From assembly GCA_030549335.1 (NCBI GenBank), contig CM060188.1, forward strand, positions 15,255,501 through 15,319,500: DNA of 64,000 nucleotides, given 5' to 3'. Positions 36,390 through 48,129 of this stretch are shown here, in pieces. The notes beneath the pieces are model-generated. The model had not been told where the DNA came from and did not search any database. It saw only the letters and a program-made list of their open reading frames with translations. Position numbers and translations under genes: made by a program. Numbering within the stretch: position 1 is the first letter of the stretch; every line of letters begins with the position of its first letter. The stretch is from Pontederia crassipes. Its lineage: Eukaryota; Streptophyta; Magnoliopsida; Commelinales; Pontederiaceae.

Positions 36390-37328
36390 TTACATATCAA
36401 GAACTAACAATCTATGTTGTGTAGTCACTCCATGCACAGGAATTACTTTGCAATTAGTACATCGTCTTTTATCAGTATTTCTTGTCAAGAAAAAATCGAT
36501 TTGACACCTATGAGTTCCACTTTTGTATGTGATTAAATGTTCCTCTCTCTTCCTAAAATAAGTGTTGATAATCTTAAGGTCGTATGCTAAAGAAAAATCA
36601 ATAATAGTTTGTCCTTCCTCATTCAACTCCCCAAAACCAAAACCACAATGAATCCTTGCATGTGGTCCTGCCTCTTTACCAACATGCCCATTAAGGTCTC
36701 CCCCAATATAAACTTTTTCGATTGTTGGTGTACTTTCAATCAAACCCTCCATATCTGCCCAAAACTTCTCCTTGAGATGTGATTCTGCTCCTACTTGGGG
36801 TGCATATACACTAATAATGTTCATAGTCTCCTTTTCAACAATTATTTTCACGGATATGATTCGATCATCAATCCTTTTAACTTCCACAACATTCTTCCTC
36901 CATTCTGCATCCGCGATAATACCAACACCATTCCTTCCATTTACCTTACCTGTGTACCTAATCTCTTTACTTCCCTCTCCTACCCATCTAGTTTCTTGCA
37001 AGCATAAGATACTAATCTTACGCTGGTCCATTACTTGTGCCACCTCGAGGCGCTTCCCATTCAATGTCCCAACGATCCAAGAACCTAATCTGACCTTAGT
37101 CTCATGAACTAGCTTCTTTAACCGCATCCGTCCATTAGAGTGCGGTAGCCCTTGCTCATTTAACACTGCATTCAGGCGAGGATGTAGCGACTCTTGCTCT
37201 CTTATCACTGTGCCCGAGCTGTACAGCGCGTTACTTATGGGTAACGACCTAGCATTAACACAATATATTCGTTGATCCATGTTCATAAGATTCGATAGGA
37301 TTTTATGCTGGCTGTCGGGGCCTAACAC
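36390..37328 (-). pseudogene. RTE endonuclease domain (readable, part of a dead element)
   Basis: A 312-codon open frame contains the apurinic-like endonuclease motifs ILCLQETRWVGEG, NGVGIIADAEW, IISVYAPQVG, IGGDLNGHVGKE, CQIDFFLTR and TQHRLLVLDM in the order of RTE endonucleases. This enzyme nicks target DNA to prime reverse transcription in active relatives. The domain itself looks complete. The reverse transcriptase downstream is in pieces, so the element is not autonomous. Confidence 0.88.
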
Positions 37329-37386
37329 AACCCTCCTCCTTTATCCGGGCTTGGGACCGGCTATAAAATATAGGCGGAGTTATCGA

Positions 37387-37399
37387 GATCACTATAAGA
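37387..37399. repeat. Target-site duplication of the RTE element, right copy
   Basis: GATCACTATAAGA repeats the sequence at 34242-34254. Its CACTATAAGA part is also the first ten bases of a CACTA transposon. Confidence 0.9.
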
Positions 37400-39200
37400 A
37401 AATGACTAATTTACGATGAACATTTTTCGAAGGACAAGTATTCTTCGCATTTTTCGACGGCAATTACGATGGATAGAAAAATAATTCTGAATTACTACAA
37501 ACGACAAATCCACAACGATAAATTACCGACGGGTATAACCTTCGAAATTACCAAAGAATTCAAATTCATCAATAATTCCGAAAGTTGGACCCATCGGTAA
37601 TTATATTTATAATAATACCATGTAATATAATATAAGTATATATTCACTATTCTATTATTAAAATATTATTTTATTTAGCATATCATTCGAAATTATCGAA
37701 GAATTTATCATCCGTCGATAATTACCGAAGGATTTATCATTTGTCGATAATTTCGAAGGACATACCGGTCGGTAATTAAAATAACATCATTTATTATCAA
37801 TATTATATATATAATATTATTATTAAATATTAATAATATTATTTGTATTGATATTAATTATATGTATGAGTATATATATGAATATAATCATTAGTAATAT
37901 AATATTATATTATAAATATTTTAAGTAAATGAAAAAAGAGATATGTATTATATTATAGACATTAATAATAAATTATTAATTTTATTTACCAAAGGATAAT
38001 TCTTTTGAAATTATCTAAGTATTTAATATCCGTCAATAATTTCGAAGAAGTTATCCGTCGGTAATTAAAATAATATCATTTATTATTAATATTTTTATAT
38101 ATAATAATATTAAACATTAATAATATTATATGTATTGATATTAATTTTATGCATTAATATATATGAATATAATCATTACTAATATAATATTATATTATAA
38201 ATATGTTAAGTAAATGGAAGAAAGATATGTATTATATTGTAGACATTAATAATAAATTATTATTTTATTTACCGAAGTATTTAATATTCGTCAATAATTT
38301 CGAAGGAGTTACCCATCGGTAATTAAAATAATATCATTTATTATCAATATTTATATATAATAATATTATTAAACATTAATAATATTATATGTATTGATAT
38401 TAATTTTATCTATTAATATATATGAATATAATCATTACTAATATAATATTATATTATAAATATGTTAAGTAAATGGAAAAGAGATATGTATTATATCGTA
38501 GACATTAATAATAAATTATTATTTTATTTACTAAAAGATTTAATATCCGTCGGTAATTTTGAATGAGTTACTTGTCGGTAATTAACATAATATCATTTAT
38601 TATCAATATATATAATATTATTATTAAAAATTAACAATATTATATGTATTAATATATATTATTACAAATATTATATGTAAACATTAGTATTAAGATACAT
38701 ATGTCTTATAATATTTCATTTTGTACACTTTTAAAGTGTAATTTGTGACTTATGAAAAATTTTATCGTTATTTATAAAATTAGTTATTAAAAAAAGACAT
38801 TTATAAGAAAACAAATACATATAATATTAATAATAATAATAATTTATATCATAAATATTAATAATAAATTATTATTTTAATTACCGAGAGGCCTAGTAAT
38901 TGTCAGTGGAATAATAACAATAATGTCATCCAACTTAAGCTTCTAAAGCATGTGGTAATCAAACGTAAGTTGTTATAACTCTAAGATTCAAAATTGAGAC
39001 GATCATCCAACTTTACTCTTATAAATACAAAGTCATCAAACTTTATTTTAAAAACAATACAATCATCCATTTACATTATTCAATTGACGAGAGGTCATCT
39101 AAATGAGAGGTCAGCGTATTTTATTCATCGACATTGTACTTTTGCATATGTTTCACGATGGTCGCTTATTTTATTTCGAAGATTAGATCCATCGATAATC
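37390..39200. mobile_element. CACTA (En/Spm-like) element, one end and subterminal repeats
   Basis: The segment begins CACTATAAGAAAATGAC, a typical CACTA terminus. It is followed by many subterminal motifs of the kind CCGAAGGAT, CGTCGGTAATT and TTCGAAGGA on both strands. Units of about 260-285 bp recur at about 37.70, 37.98, 38.26 and 38.52 kb. Motifs fade near 38.9-39.2 kb. No transposase and no second terminus were found, so it is a non-autonomous or truncated copy. Confidence 0.7.
37700..38720. repeat. Tandem repeat of 260-285 bp units in the CACTA element
   Basis: Units begin with TTTATTTACCGAAG-like text, contain CGTCGGTAATTAAAATAATA and ATGTATTGATATTAATTTTA, and end GTAGACATTAATAATAAATT. 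Three units are nearly complete and one is partial. Confidence 0.7.
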
Positions 39201-40980
39201 AATTTTAATATTTTAATATTTTATTATTTATATTTATAATATAACACATATTTATGATATAATATTTATAATATTTTAAATTTAATCTTTATTATCTTAT
39301 TACAAGAAATATTTTGAAACATAAAAACTAAGGATAAAATTATTAATAAAAAACATATTAGGTCTTTTAAATTGTGCCCTTTTATATATTTTTAAAGAGT
39401 CCTATTGTGATCGATCTTCCCTAATTTTTTGTGTTAAACAAGACGTTCAAACTGAACTGACCGTTCACTTTTTGAACCATCCAATGAACCACTCCCATTT
39501 TGGTGATTAAATTTCAACCTTGTGTGTATGTGTGCACCCGCGCGCGTATATGTATCGAAGGAAAATGAATGTATGGCATGAGCATAAACTTTTATATGTC
39601 AATCATTCATAACATAACTTTTCATCACGAATAACATGCGCATAAACTTACATTCTCTTCATCATCATACCTATGGTATGGCCACATACATCATATTCAT
39701 CATATGTAGACATATTATAAAAGTGACTTGCACTTAACATACCTTCCCTTCATCATTGTCTCATAACTTTTTTCTAGAGTTGCTTTATAACTCTTTAAAA
39801 TTCACTTTCGTGATCATCATCTTAATTTTCAACTCATCGTCATAAGACATTGAATATTTAACTTTATTTTAATCATACTTTATCTTATAATATTTTTTAT
39901 CTTAATTTGATTGAAGAATCAAGTCACTACCCCCACTTAGGCTAGCTAGGCCTTTGATACACAATGCTCCCTTTGCCTAAAGACAATTAGGAATGTGCAT
40001 CCGTTGTCGACATGAGAAAAATATTTATTGTTGAAAGAAATACGTCTAAGAACTTTACCTTTAAGTTGTGATAAAATAATATTATTGAACTGGGTACATT
40101 ATGCTTTGAGGACATCAATCATTATTACATCGTTCAATTTTTATATTTTAACCTAGTTACGATTGTGCATGAATTTCATGTATTTAGGTGTGATGTGCAA
40201 CCAACAATCATTATATAAACTTTATACTTTAGAAATTATATTTAATATATTATATAAAATATCTTCCATCAGCCACAATCATGACACATTGATCACGTTG
40301 GTAACTGTACCTATCACCGTCATGATATCTCAAAGCTCATCAAATTTCCCAATTTTGACCTTTTTGGTCACGATCGTGATGGGATTGTCACGGTCATGGT
40401 GGTCATGAGAGAGTTGAATTTGCGCCCTTTTTGCACGTTCGATCGCGGTCATGATTGTGGGAAATCACAACTATGTCGATACCTAGGCTTCTCGATTTCA
40501 CTCTCGAAATTTCATATTTTTAAGTAGAAATCATTGGGAAATCATGGAGACGATTTTTAAGGCATTCACATATGTCCAAAAAACATTTTGCATGTATGAT
40601 GACATATAAATCATGATATTAATAAGACTTTTAAGGTTTTCCCTAAAATGTACAAAGCTTAAATCTAGGCCATGAACATTCATTCCTAGGCATATAAGCA
40701 TATAAATCTTAGAATAAAAACCTAAATTTAAGCATATGATGATCAATGCAACCCTCAATCAAAATTCATTATAAAAAAATAAATTATTTCTTAAACTCTC
40801 AATTTTAACAAAACATCATTGAGAGATGAGAGAAGAAATTGGACCATTTTTATATATCTTAGTCTTGTCACTTTCTCTTTCTTCCTCTTCTTCCTTCTTG
40901 TCCTTCTCTTTCTCCTTTCTCAAGTCATAGTTGTAATGTTAGATAGAGATAAAGAGATTAATAAGAGAAAACTAGACCTT
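39201..40980. other. AT-rich DNA, probably decayed retrotransposon
   Basis: No gene was seen. A stretch at 40260-40470 repeats CGGTCATG and GATCGTGATGG motifs in a way often seen in plant LTRs, but no termini were found. Confidence 0.35.
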
Positions 40981-40999
40981 TATATAGGGGAGACATAAG

Positions 41000-41900
41000 T
41001 GTTGTGGGCCAAAAGACCCATATTCCCTTGAAAAAAGATGTCGAGGGTGAATTCTAGATTTGATCAATGACAAAATCAACAAAAGCATGGACAAAACCAA
41101 GTACTACTAGTTTTGCAATTGGATGAAGAAAGGATGTCAAGGCATATCTTGATAGAAGAATCCATAGAACCAACTGATGAAGTTTGATCATCTAGAGTGG
41201 TAATGGTAAACATCTCCATTTGTGATGAAATGAAGTCAACACATACGAATTGGTTGATTGATTATGCGAGGATTGCATAGTTTGTAAGATATGTGAATCC
41301 CGCCTGACAACACAATGATGACTAATGTTTGGGTATAACAATTAGAAAATCCTACCAACGTTCATATAGAATTTGGAGGACTACCAAAGAGATACAAGAG
41401 TTCAAGATAAGGCGAAGTTTCATAGATACTCTCTCTTTGCATAGTAGAAACTTTTTGGGCATCCAAAAACTCTTTGCAAATTTGTTATCTTCCTTTTATT
41501 TTGTTTCTATTTGAGTGAAATGATATGTAAAGAAAGAAAGAAAGAGCGAGAAAGATATTTCTTGTAATTGGAGTGTGAGAGCTCATTGTTGCAAGATGTT
41601 CAACCTTGTCTCTAGATTAAAAAAAAAACTCGAGCAGAAGTGCTTTCAAGAATGAGAGGTTATCTTCCCTCTCAAAGTCAAGAAGAATGGGTTATTAATT
41701 GTAAAGGGCTTCACTGACCCATTTAAAAAGAAATAAGATAGTGGATCCCAAAGTTGAGAGGTCATTTCGACTTATTACTATTATGTTAGTGCTTGTTTGC
41801 ATGTGAATTTAATATTGTTATCATTATTTCATCCTTGATTGCATGAGATTGAATGTTAAAATTCTAGCTGTATAAAAAGGATTTCAAGTTTTGACACTTT
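41000..41900 (+). mobile_element. Possible LTR fragment of a retrotransposon
   Basis: The order TTCTTGTAATTGGAGTGTGAG, then AAAACTCGAGCAG, then ATAGTGGATCCCAAAGTTGAG resembles the R/U5 part of Copia-type LTRs read on the plus strand. No coding region, termini or duplication can be defined. Confidence 0.35.
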
Positions 41901-43426
41901 AAAAATTGAATCAAATCCTATTGCACCAAGTCACCTCTTCTTTTGGCTCCTTGTGATCCAATAAGAACTAATTCTAAACTCCAAATTCGGAAGATTTAGT
42001 AGAAATAATAATTAAATATAACATCTTACTTTGCTTAGGTGAATTTCGATAATTATAATTATAATCCTACCTCGATCATGAAACTTCACTTTTTAACGGG
42101 GTAATACTACAACTTCTAGTATTTCAAAGGTGATCATCTTAATTGACGATCGAGAGTTTTCTAATTAAAATACTAATATGATATATGTATTAATATTTTC
42201 TCTCTCTCTTTCGCATCATCACAATAATAAAATTGCCTCCAATTGTATACAATACTCGTCCATGAGTATTTCTCTATAATAAGATGAATTTTCTTTCTTT
42301 TTTTACCTTTTAGTAAAAGACCTTTTTACCAATGATCCTTGATTTATCAATTAATACCTTGATATGGTTCTACACCAACTCTCTCTTTCTCAACCATGTT
42401 AGCATATAAATAGTATTGAAAATAATAAAATTATCAAAGGTGAAAATAATAATAAGGGTATCAAATAAACATGTGAGGGTTGCAATCCCCTCCTCATGTT
42501 CACTCCAAGAACAAGGGAGCCCCTTCCACTATAGAAGGGAACAAGGAAAAGAGAGTTGTCAACCCATCCCTCTTTACCTATGTCTGCCAATAGCACTCCA
42601 CCACCGGAGTGGATCCCATCGTCCTCTTTTATTTTATTCTTAGTATTTTATTATTATTATTTTATATCCTAATGTGGAGGAAAAGGTGTAGATGTAGAAT
42701 AATCTTAACATTTAACTGACAAATTATTGGCACTTGATATTCACATCACTTGAAAGAAGTACAACATTGGAGGATAATTTTGTTATAAAGTAAAATTTGA
42801 TGATTGAAATAAAAAAAAAACATGTTATAGTTGGAGTGCTTTTGGCAAAATTTGTTGTTTTATTTACGATGATGTGGACCAGAGAAAAAATCTCTTTTGC
42901 TTTTTACTAGCATGTTAACTTTTACCTGCAGCATCTACTTTCACTCCCCTTTTGAAGGAAAAAAAAATCAAGTGATATAGTTGGAGTTGGTACTCCAAAA
43001 ACACACAAACACATGGCATGATATGCAAACACAGGAAAGTCATAAGCATACAAGACATAAAATCCAAATTAACCTTTGAGACAAATCCATCCCAACAAAT
43101 TACATGAAACAAAGTGATAACATACAACAGCATGATTGTATATGTATCGGTCCTTCTAACAAAACTCTAAAAGTTTCTAGCAAATACAGTACTGTTTTAC
43201 ATCAATAAGATTGATGTAATCCACACAACTAGCAGTGGCATGCCACAACACAATGACAAGGAGATCATGGTGGTCTCCACAGAAAAATAGATATCCCACT
43301 TTGTCTCAAATCTTCTCTATTATGATTGATAAGCTGTCGACAATTCATATGAGAAGCAAAAATATGAATGCAGCCTTCTCAATTTCTCACAGTACTTGCA
43401 TTTCACGAAATAACATATCTTTTTTT

Positions 43427-43466
<40 letters not shown>

Positions 43467-43800
43467 GTGAGTGAGTGAAATAACATATCTAACATAATGG
43501 AAGATGCATCTTAAATATAAAAGAAAAATGCCGCAGAGTGATTTGAACATCAATTACAATCAAGAATCAACAGGAGACGATAAAAAGAAAATATCAGAGT
43601 AGAAACAATACCAGACTAATTTTTACTGGAACAAATATATAATCATAAAACATAAATGCAGGAAGCAGGAACTCGTCCATTATTTGCCAAAATATTTATT
43701 GACCAATAACGATGGCAGATCAAAACTAGAGAAGTGCAAACTCAAAATAGTACATAATGTTAATTAAATGGAGGACCATGAAACTTAACCATCCGGACCT
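41901..43800. other. AT-rich intergenic DNA and 3' flank of the right TOC159 gene
   Basis: This contains the GA microsatellite listed separately and, near 43.6-43.87 kb, the presumed 3' untranslated region of TOC159. No other feature was seen. Confidence 0.45.
43429..43476. repeat. (GA)n / (GAGT)n microsatellite
   Basis: About 17 GA units are followed by four GAGT units. The tract is flanked on both sides by the direct repeat GAAATAACATATCT (43407-43420 and 43477-43490). Confidence 0.9.
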
Positions 43801-43871
43801 AAGGACTTCAAAATTTGCTTCCTTTTCCCCATGGTATAACTAGCCAAACACCAAGATTGAAATCTACTGAT

Positions 43872-46800
43872 TCAATTAGACTCACCAGACCAAATGCTCC
43901 TGAAGATGGACACAGCAATCGGAAGCATCCCTATGAGTGCAATCTGAACCTGCTCCGAGGTGCTAGTCTTGACTGTGATCTGCCCAGAAAGTTTGTTGTT
44001 TAAGCCAACGCGAACAGCCATCTTGGAATTTCTTCCAAGTGAAAATTGAGACTGAAAATTTGCTCCCAAAGCCAAGTCACCATGCCATCTCATCAATGAC
44101 AAGCCCAAAGTGGCTAGGGATTGCCCAATTGGGAAGTCTTTATCCCTAAGACGAGTCTCCAGATTGGCTCCATATGCCATATCACCTTGAGCTCTAACAG
44201 CACCTGTACTTGCAACCAGGACTACCCTCTTCCCGAGTACAAGTTGATCCTCCACTTTCATTCCAGTCGCCACAGTTTCCCCTAAGAATGTAACAGATAC
44301 CCCACCAGTAGTCTTGTTCTTCTTAAAGTTCTTAAATTTAGTTTCACCTCTTACAGTATAACCAAGCTGCCTTCCAATAGGCTGAACATCAAAACCTGCA
44401 AGAGTTGATCCATTTTCCCCGTGTTTTGCAGCAATTGAGGAGTCTAAGTGAATGCTAAAATCCTTCTTGTCTTTAGTGATCTGAACGGCTGCTGAAACTG
44501 GATAGCGCCCAGCAATAGCGAGAGACTGTTCAATACTAACACCATCATAACCACAATCATGATCCCAACCGTGTGTATCCAGCACAGGCCTAGTCAGGAG
44601 TTGTGATGTTGGCTCAAGGAAACGGTAACGATACACTGGATTCTCACAGTCAAAAGAAGGTGGCAACACCATATCAGGTAAAGGTACCGGTACAGATGCA
44701 GGCGCTGCATCCTGATCATAATCTTCAGCCGTATCACCATAACCAAAATCATCTTCTTGACCAGTTTTTCCTCTCTTCTTCATTTCCTTCATTCTTTTAA
44801 GCTCCTCCTTCAACTGCTTTTTCTGAAGAAGTTTGACCCGGTAATCATACTCCTCAAAGTAGGCCCTTCGTTGTTCCTTAGTGAGCTTTGCTATCTGAGC
44901 TTTCCGCAGGGGCTTAAATGGTGGAAGTTGATCATACTCATCTTCTTCATTCTCATCTGCATCTGACAGATCATCCAATTCCAAATCAGAATCCCCATTG
45001 TCACCACCCTGATCTGGAGAAAGTTTTGGATGAGCTCTAGATTGCAGAAGGGAAGATAACAGGAAAGGAAGGGGTGGAGAACGGAGTCGGAACCCAAAGA
45101 GTTTTGCAGGAGAAGAATCTTGAAGCTTCAGAAGAGAATTGGCTTCAGATAATATCTTTGAAGAATAGCACAGAAGTAGCATCTGAGATCTCCAACTTTG
45201 GCCATTGGGCAACACCCTCTCACCCTCTCTGTTTCTTCTACAAGAAGGATGGTTCTCAACAAGAGCAACTGGATTCATCAAACGCATATCCCCAGCAGCT
45301 TGACGAATTAAGTGCTGAACAACATGTGACCTCTGTGCAACAAACACATCATAGCTCAAAGAAGTGCCATTTGGACCTTCTGGAGGTGCTGATGCAGCAT
45401 GTGTCAAAGCAACAATGGCATTGAACCATATAGATGAAGCCAAGGAACTAGTAATTGATCTTAACAAAGGCAGATCATTAAGGTCACGAGTTTGGGAATC
45501 CAAACGATCCACATAAAGAACAATATCAGGTGGACACTTCTTGGTAACTTTCTTTATTGAGGAAAGAATCTTCCTATTTGCAGATTGTTCCATTGCTGAA
45601 GCTCTGAGTCCAGGGGTGTCTATAACTTGAATTCTAACACCATCAACAACCCCGGAAATTATTTTTACAGATCTAGTGGCAGATTCAAAAGCATTTATGT
45701 GAGTCTTCTCCTCACCGAAGATAGAGTTTATTGTTGCACTCTTGCCCACTCCAGTCTTTCCAATGACAAGAATATTACAAGAGAAGTCCAAATCATTCTT
45801 ACCATCTGCCTCCAGTTGTAAGGCTTTTCTCTTTGCATTTTCAATGTTAGATACTCGACTGTTTTGTCTCCCACGCCTAATCCCTTCTGCAAGACCCAGT
45901 CGATACAGAACTTGTCCAGCAACTGTGTCTTCAGGGGAGTGCTTCAACCTCTGAACTAGTCGTAGGAACTTCACTCTTATGTTATCAACCTTCTCATGCA
46001 ACTTCCGTTCCTCCTCATCCATGATTTCCTCATCTCCAACTGTTTGCAGTTCTGAAGAAGCGAAAAGAGCTGACCTGGTTGTACGCGGAGGTGCTGGTTT
46101 CAGAGATGGAATTGAGGATCCCAAGCCCGCCGGACGATCTACAGAAAAGATTCTACTGGCATCTTCAGGAGTTAGAGTAACGCTGCCATCAGGGGAAGAA
46201 CCTGCTGCTGCTTTAAGAAGTGCAGTCAATGCAGCAGAATCAAATAACTCATTTCCATCACCTTCCTCGTCAGTATCCACTTCCTCAACAGAATCTGAGG
46301 CAATTTTACCACCAACGTTAGTGTTATAGCACCAACTAATAAAACAAAACAGTTGGCATTGGTTCCATTAAAATGAAATGAATGTCAAAATTGGTTACAG
46401 ACTAACCTTCCCCCATGTCTTGTATAATCTGCTTGGCAGCTTCAGAGCTCTCTATAATTGCCACCCTGGCAGGGACCATCAGAAATCAATTCTTCACCTT
46501 CTTCTTCTGCATCATCAAGAGCATTATTTTCATCAGCATCATAATCAGCAACTACTTGAGCAATTCCATTTTCTTTAATATCTGAAATGTCACTGCCAAT
46601 CTCCCTGGTATTAATCTCTCCTGCTGCAACAGCAGACAGGTCCTCGTGTTTGTTGGGCTCAGATGCATCCATTGAAGAGTCCGCATGAATTTTCTCAGGC
46701 ACAGGCTCCACCTTTTCATTATCTACATCCTCTTCCTCCACTGGAGCATTTTCACCAATAACTCCCGCAGCATTGGCAGTATCAAACGTCTCAGCAGAAC

Positions 46801-47989
46801 CCTCAAGTTCGGGTTCAACATATTTGGACGCCACATCAAGAACTTCATCGTTTCCAGAAACTTCAGCACCAGCTTTGCCTTCGGTTGCATCTAATTCAAC
46901 ATCTTCAGCAGTTCCAACATCCTCAGAAGCGACAACACTTGTTTCTTGTCCGACATCAGCAAGACTTTGGCTGGAATCAGGACCGGCAGCAACCTCAACC
47001 TCCTTCTCCTGAACAGGCTCAGATTCAGCTTCTCTCGTCTCAGGTTCCTCTTGGTCATCAACGTTTCCATCATGTTTACTTGCATCAACGTCCGTGGTCC
47101 GGGTTTCCGCAGTAGCGGACTCAGATTCATCGGATTTGGATTGCGCTTCACTACCATCTTTTTCTAACTCGGCGGCCCTTGCCACTTCCTCGTCGTGCTT
47201 AAAATCGGCTGCCGGACCATCCAAAGCCTCATCCTTCTCGTCTGTGGAACCATTCTGAGGCTTTTCTTTGTCTTCCAATTCTGTGCCGCCTTCAATAACA
47301 GGATTGCTTCCTTCTTCAGGTTGGCCACTACCCAACGTTTCGTGATCTTCGCCATTGGCAGCCGACTCCACTGTCAAAGAATCCTCTTTGACCTCCCTAT
47401 CCTGGATCCCAATAACGCCATCCCGAGTGTTATCCTCTGTTTCAGGGCTTTGCTCCGAAACCTCTTCGACCACTTCAACGCCGTCCAGTGTCACAGTCTC
47501 TCCTTCATCACCGACGTTTCCACGTTCCACAACATCAGCAGAAACCCCAACGTCGCTGGAAACTTCCTGCCCGGCCACTGCTTCATCGCCACCTGGCGCC
47601 AACTTATTTCCTGCATCGACAACAATAGAGTCCCCACCTTTTTCTCCGCCAGAAGAATTGTCGGAAACCCCATCCTCGGTACCAACCGGGGCCGGAGCCG
47701 AAGCTGCAGGAGCGGAGTCCTCAGGCGGCAAAACCGAAACTTTCGAATCGGAGGAAGCGTCTTCGGTGGCAGAAGGCTCCTCCTGGCCTACAGAATCGGA
47801 AAACACTTCCCCCGCCCTCGCAGCTTCGACGCCGGCGTCGTCGCTCTTGTTCTCTGAGACGGGATCAGAGGACGGAGGTGGAGCCACGTCTGGAGGCGAG
47901 TCGATTGTCTCGGAGGCGGAAGACGACGGGTTAGTCTCCGGAGTGGCATCCGACGTCGGCGATAAGGCGGCTGCGTCCTGGGAGTCCAT
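43872..47989 (-). CDS. TOC159: Chloroplast preprotein receptor TOC159, right tandem copy, with a frameshift near the end of exon 1
   Basis: Exon 1 runs from the ATG at 47989; exon 2 is 46294-43872 (807 codons including the stop). Exon 2 is highly similar to the left copy and keeps the P-loop GKTGVGKSATIN, DTPG, VLYVDRLDSQ, LTHAASAPP and the M domain. Exon 1 is another acidic A domain of about 500 residues, but its sequence is very different from the left copy. The donor equivalent to that of the left copy (exon end 46407, GAAG^GTTAGT) gives the wrong phase because of one extra base in a GGG run at 46472-46474. In that frame translation stops at 46442. A donor at exon end 46465 (CCAGG^GTGGCA), or one at 46477, would keep the frame and give about 1315 residues. 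The locus therefore encodes either a receptor spliced differently or only a 515-residue A domain. Confidence 0.85.
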
Positions 47990-48075
47990 GAGCAGCAGGG
48001 GAAGAAGAGGGCAGAGGAAGGAGATAAGGGGAGGTAGGGGAGGATAAAAGAGGGAGCTTTGGCAAGGGCGTGGGA

Positions 48076-48082
48076 TTTTATA
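48076..48082 (-). promoter_or_regulatory. TATA box of the right TOC159 gene
   Basis: TATAAAATCCC on the minus strand lies about 90 bp before the ATG at 47989 and aligns with the TATA-like element of the left gene. The surrounding 80 bp (48046-48125) occur again, inverted, at 51216-51297. Confidence 0.65.
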
Positions 48083-48129
48083 CTAGACGCTAAAAAAGGT
48101 TGAGATTTTTTAGGGCTTATGCCCCTTCC

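Larger units (their letters stand above)
34255..37386 (-). mobile_element. RTE-clade non-LTR retrotransposon, full length
   Basis: A 3.13-kb element on the minus strand is bounded by a perfect 13-bp target duplication. Its 3' end (low coordinates) has the typical plant RTE tail: a short CGA/CAA-type repeat, then AAGCCTTATCCCA and TGGGGTCGGCTAC on the plus strand. Its 5' end starts just before the GCCGGTCCCAAGCCCGG block. It encodes an endonuclease followed by a reverse transcriptase but is broken by several frameshifts. The tail is also found at 62.05 kb and, as a scrap, at 57.1 kb. Confidence 0.92.

Noticed and set aside
41735..41745. TAGTGGAT as the missing right end of the CACTA element, with GAT as a 3-bp duplication
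   Set aside because: The bases inside this end do not match the inverted terminus at 37390 beyond CACTAT, and the local text fits an LTR fragment better.
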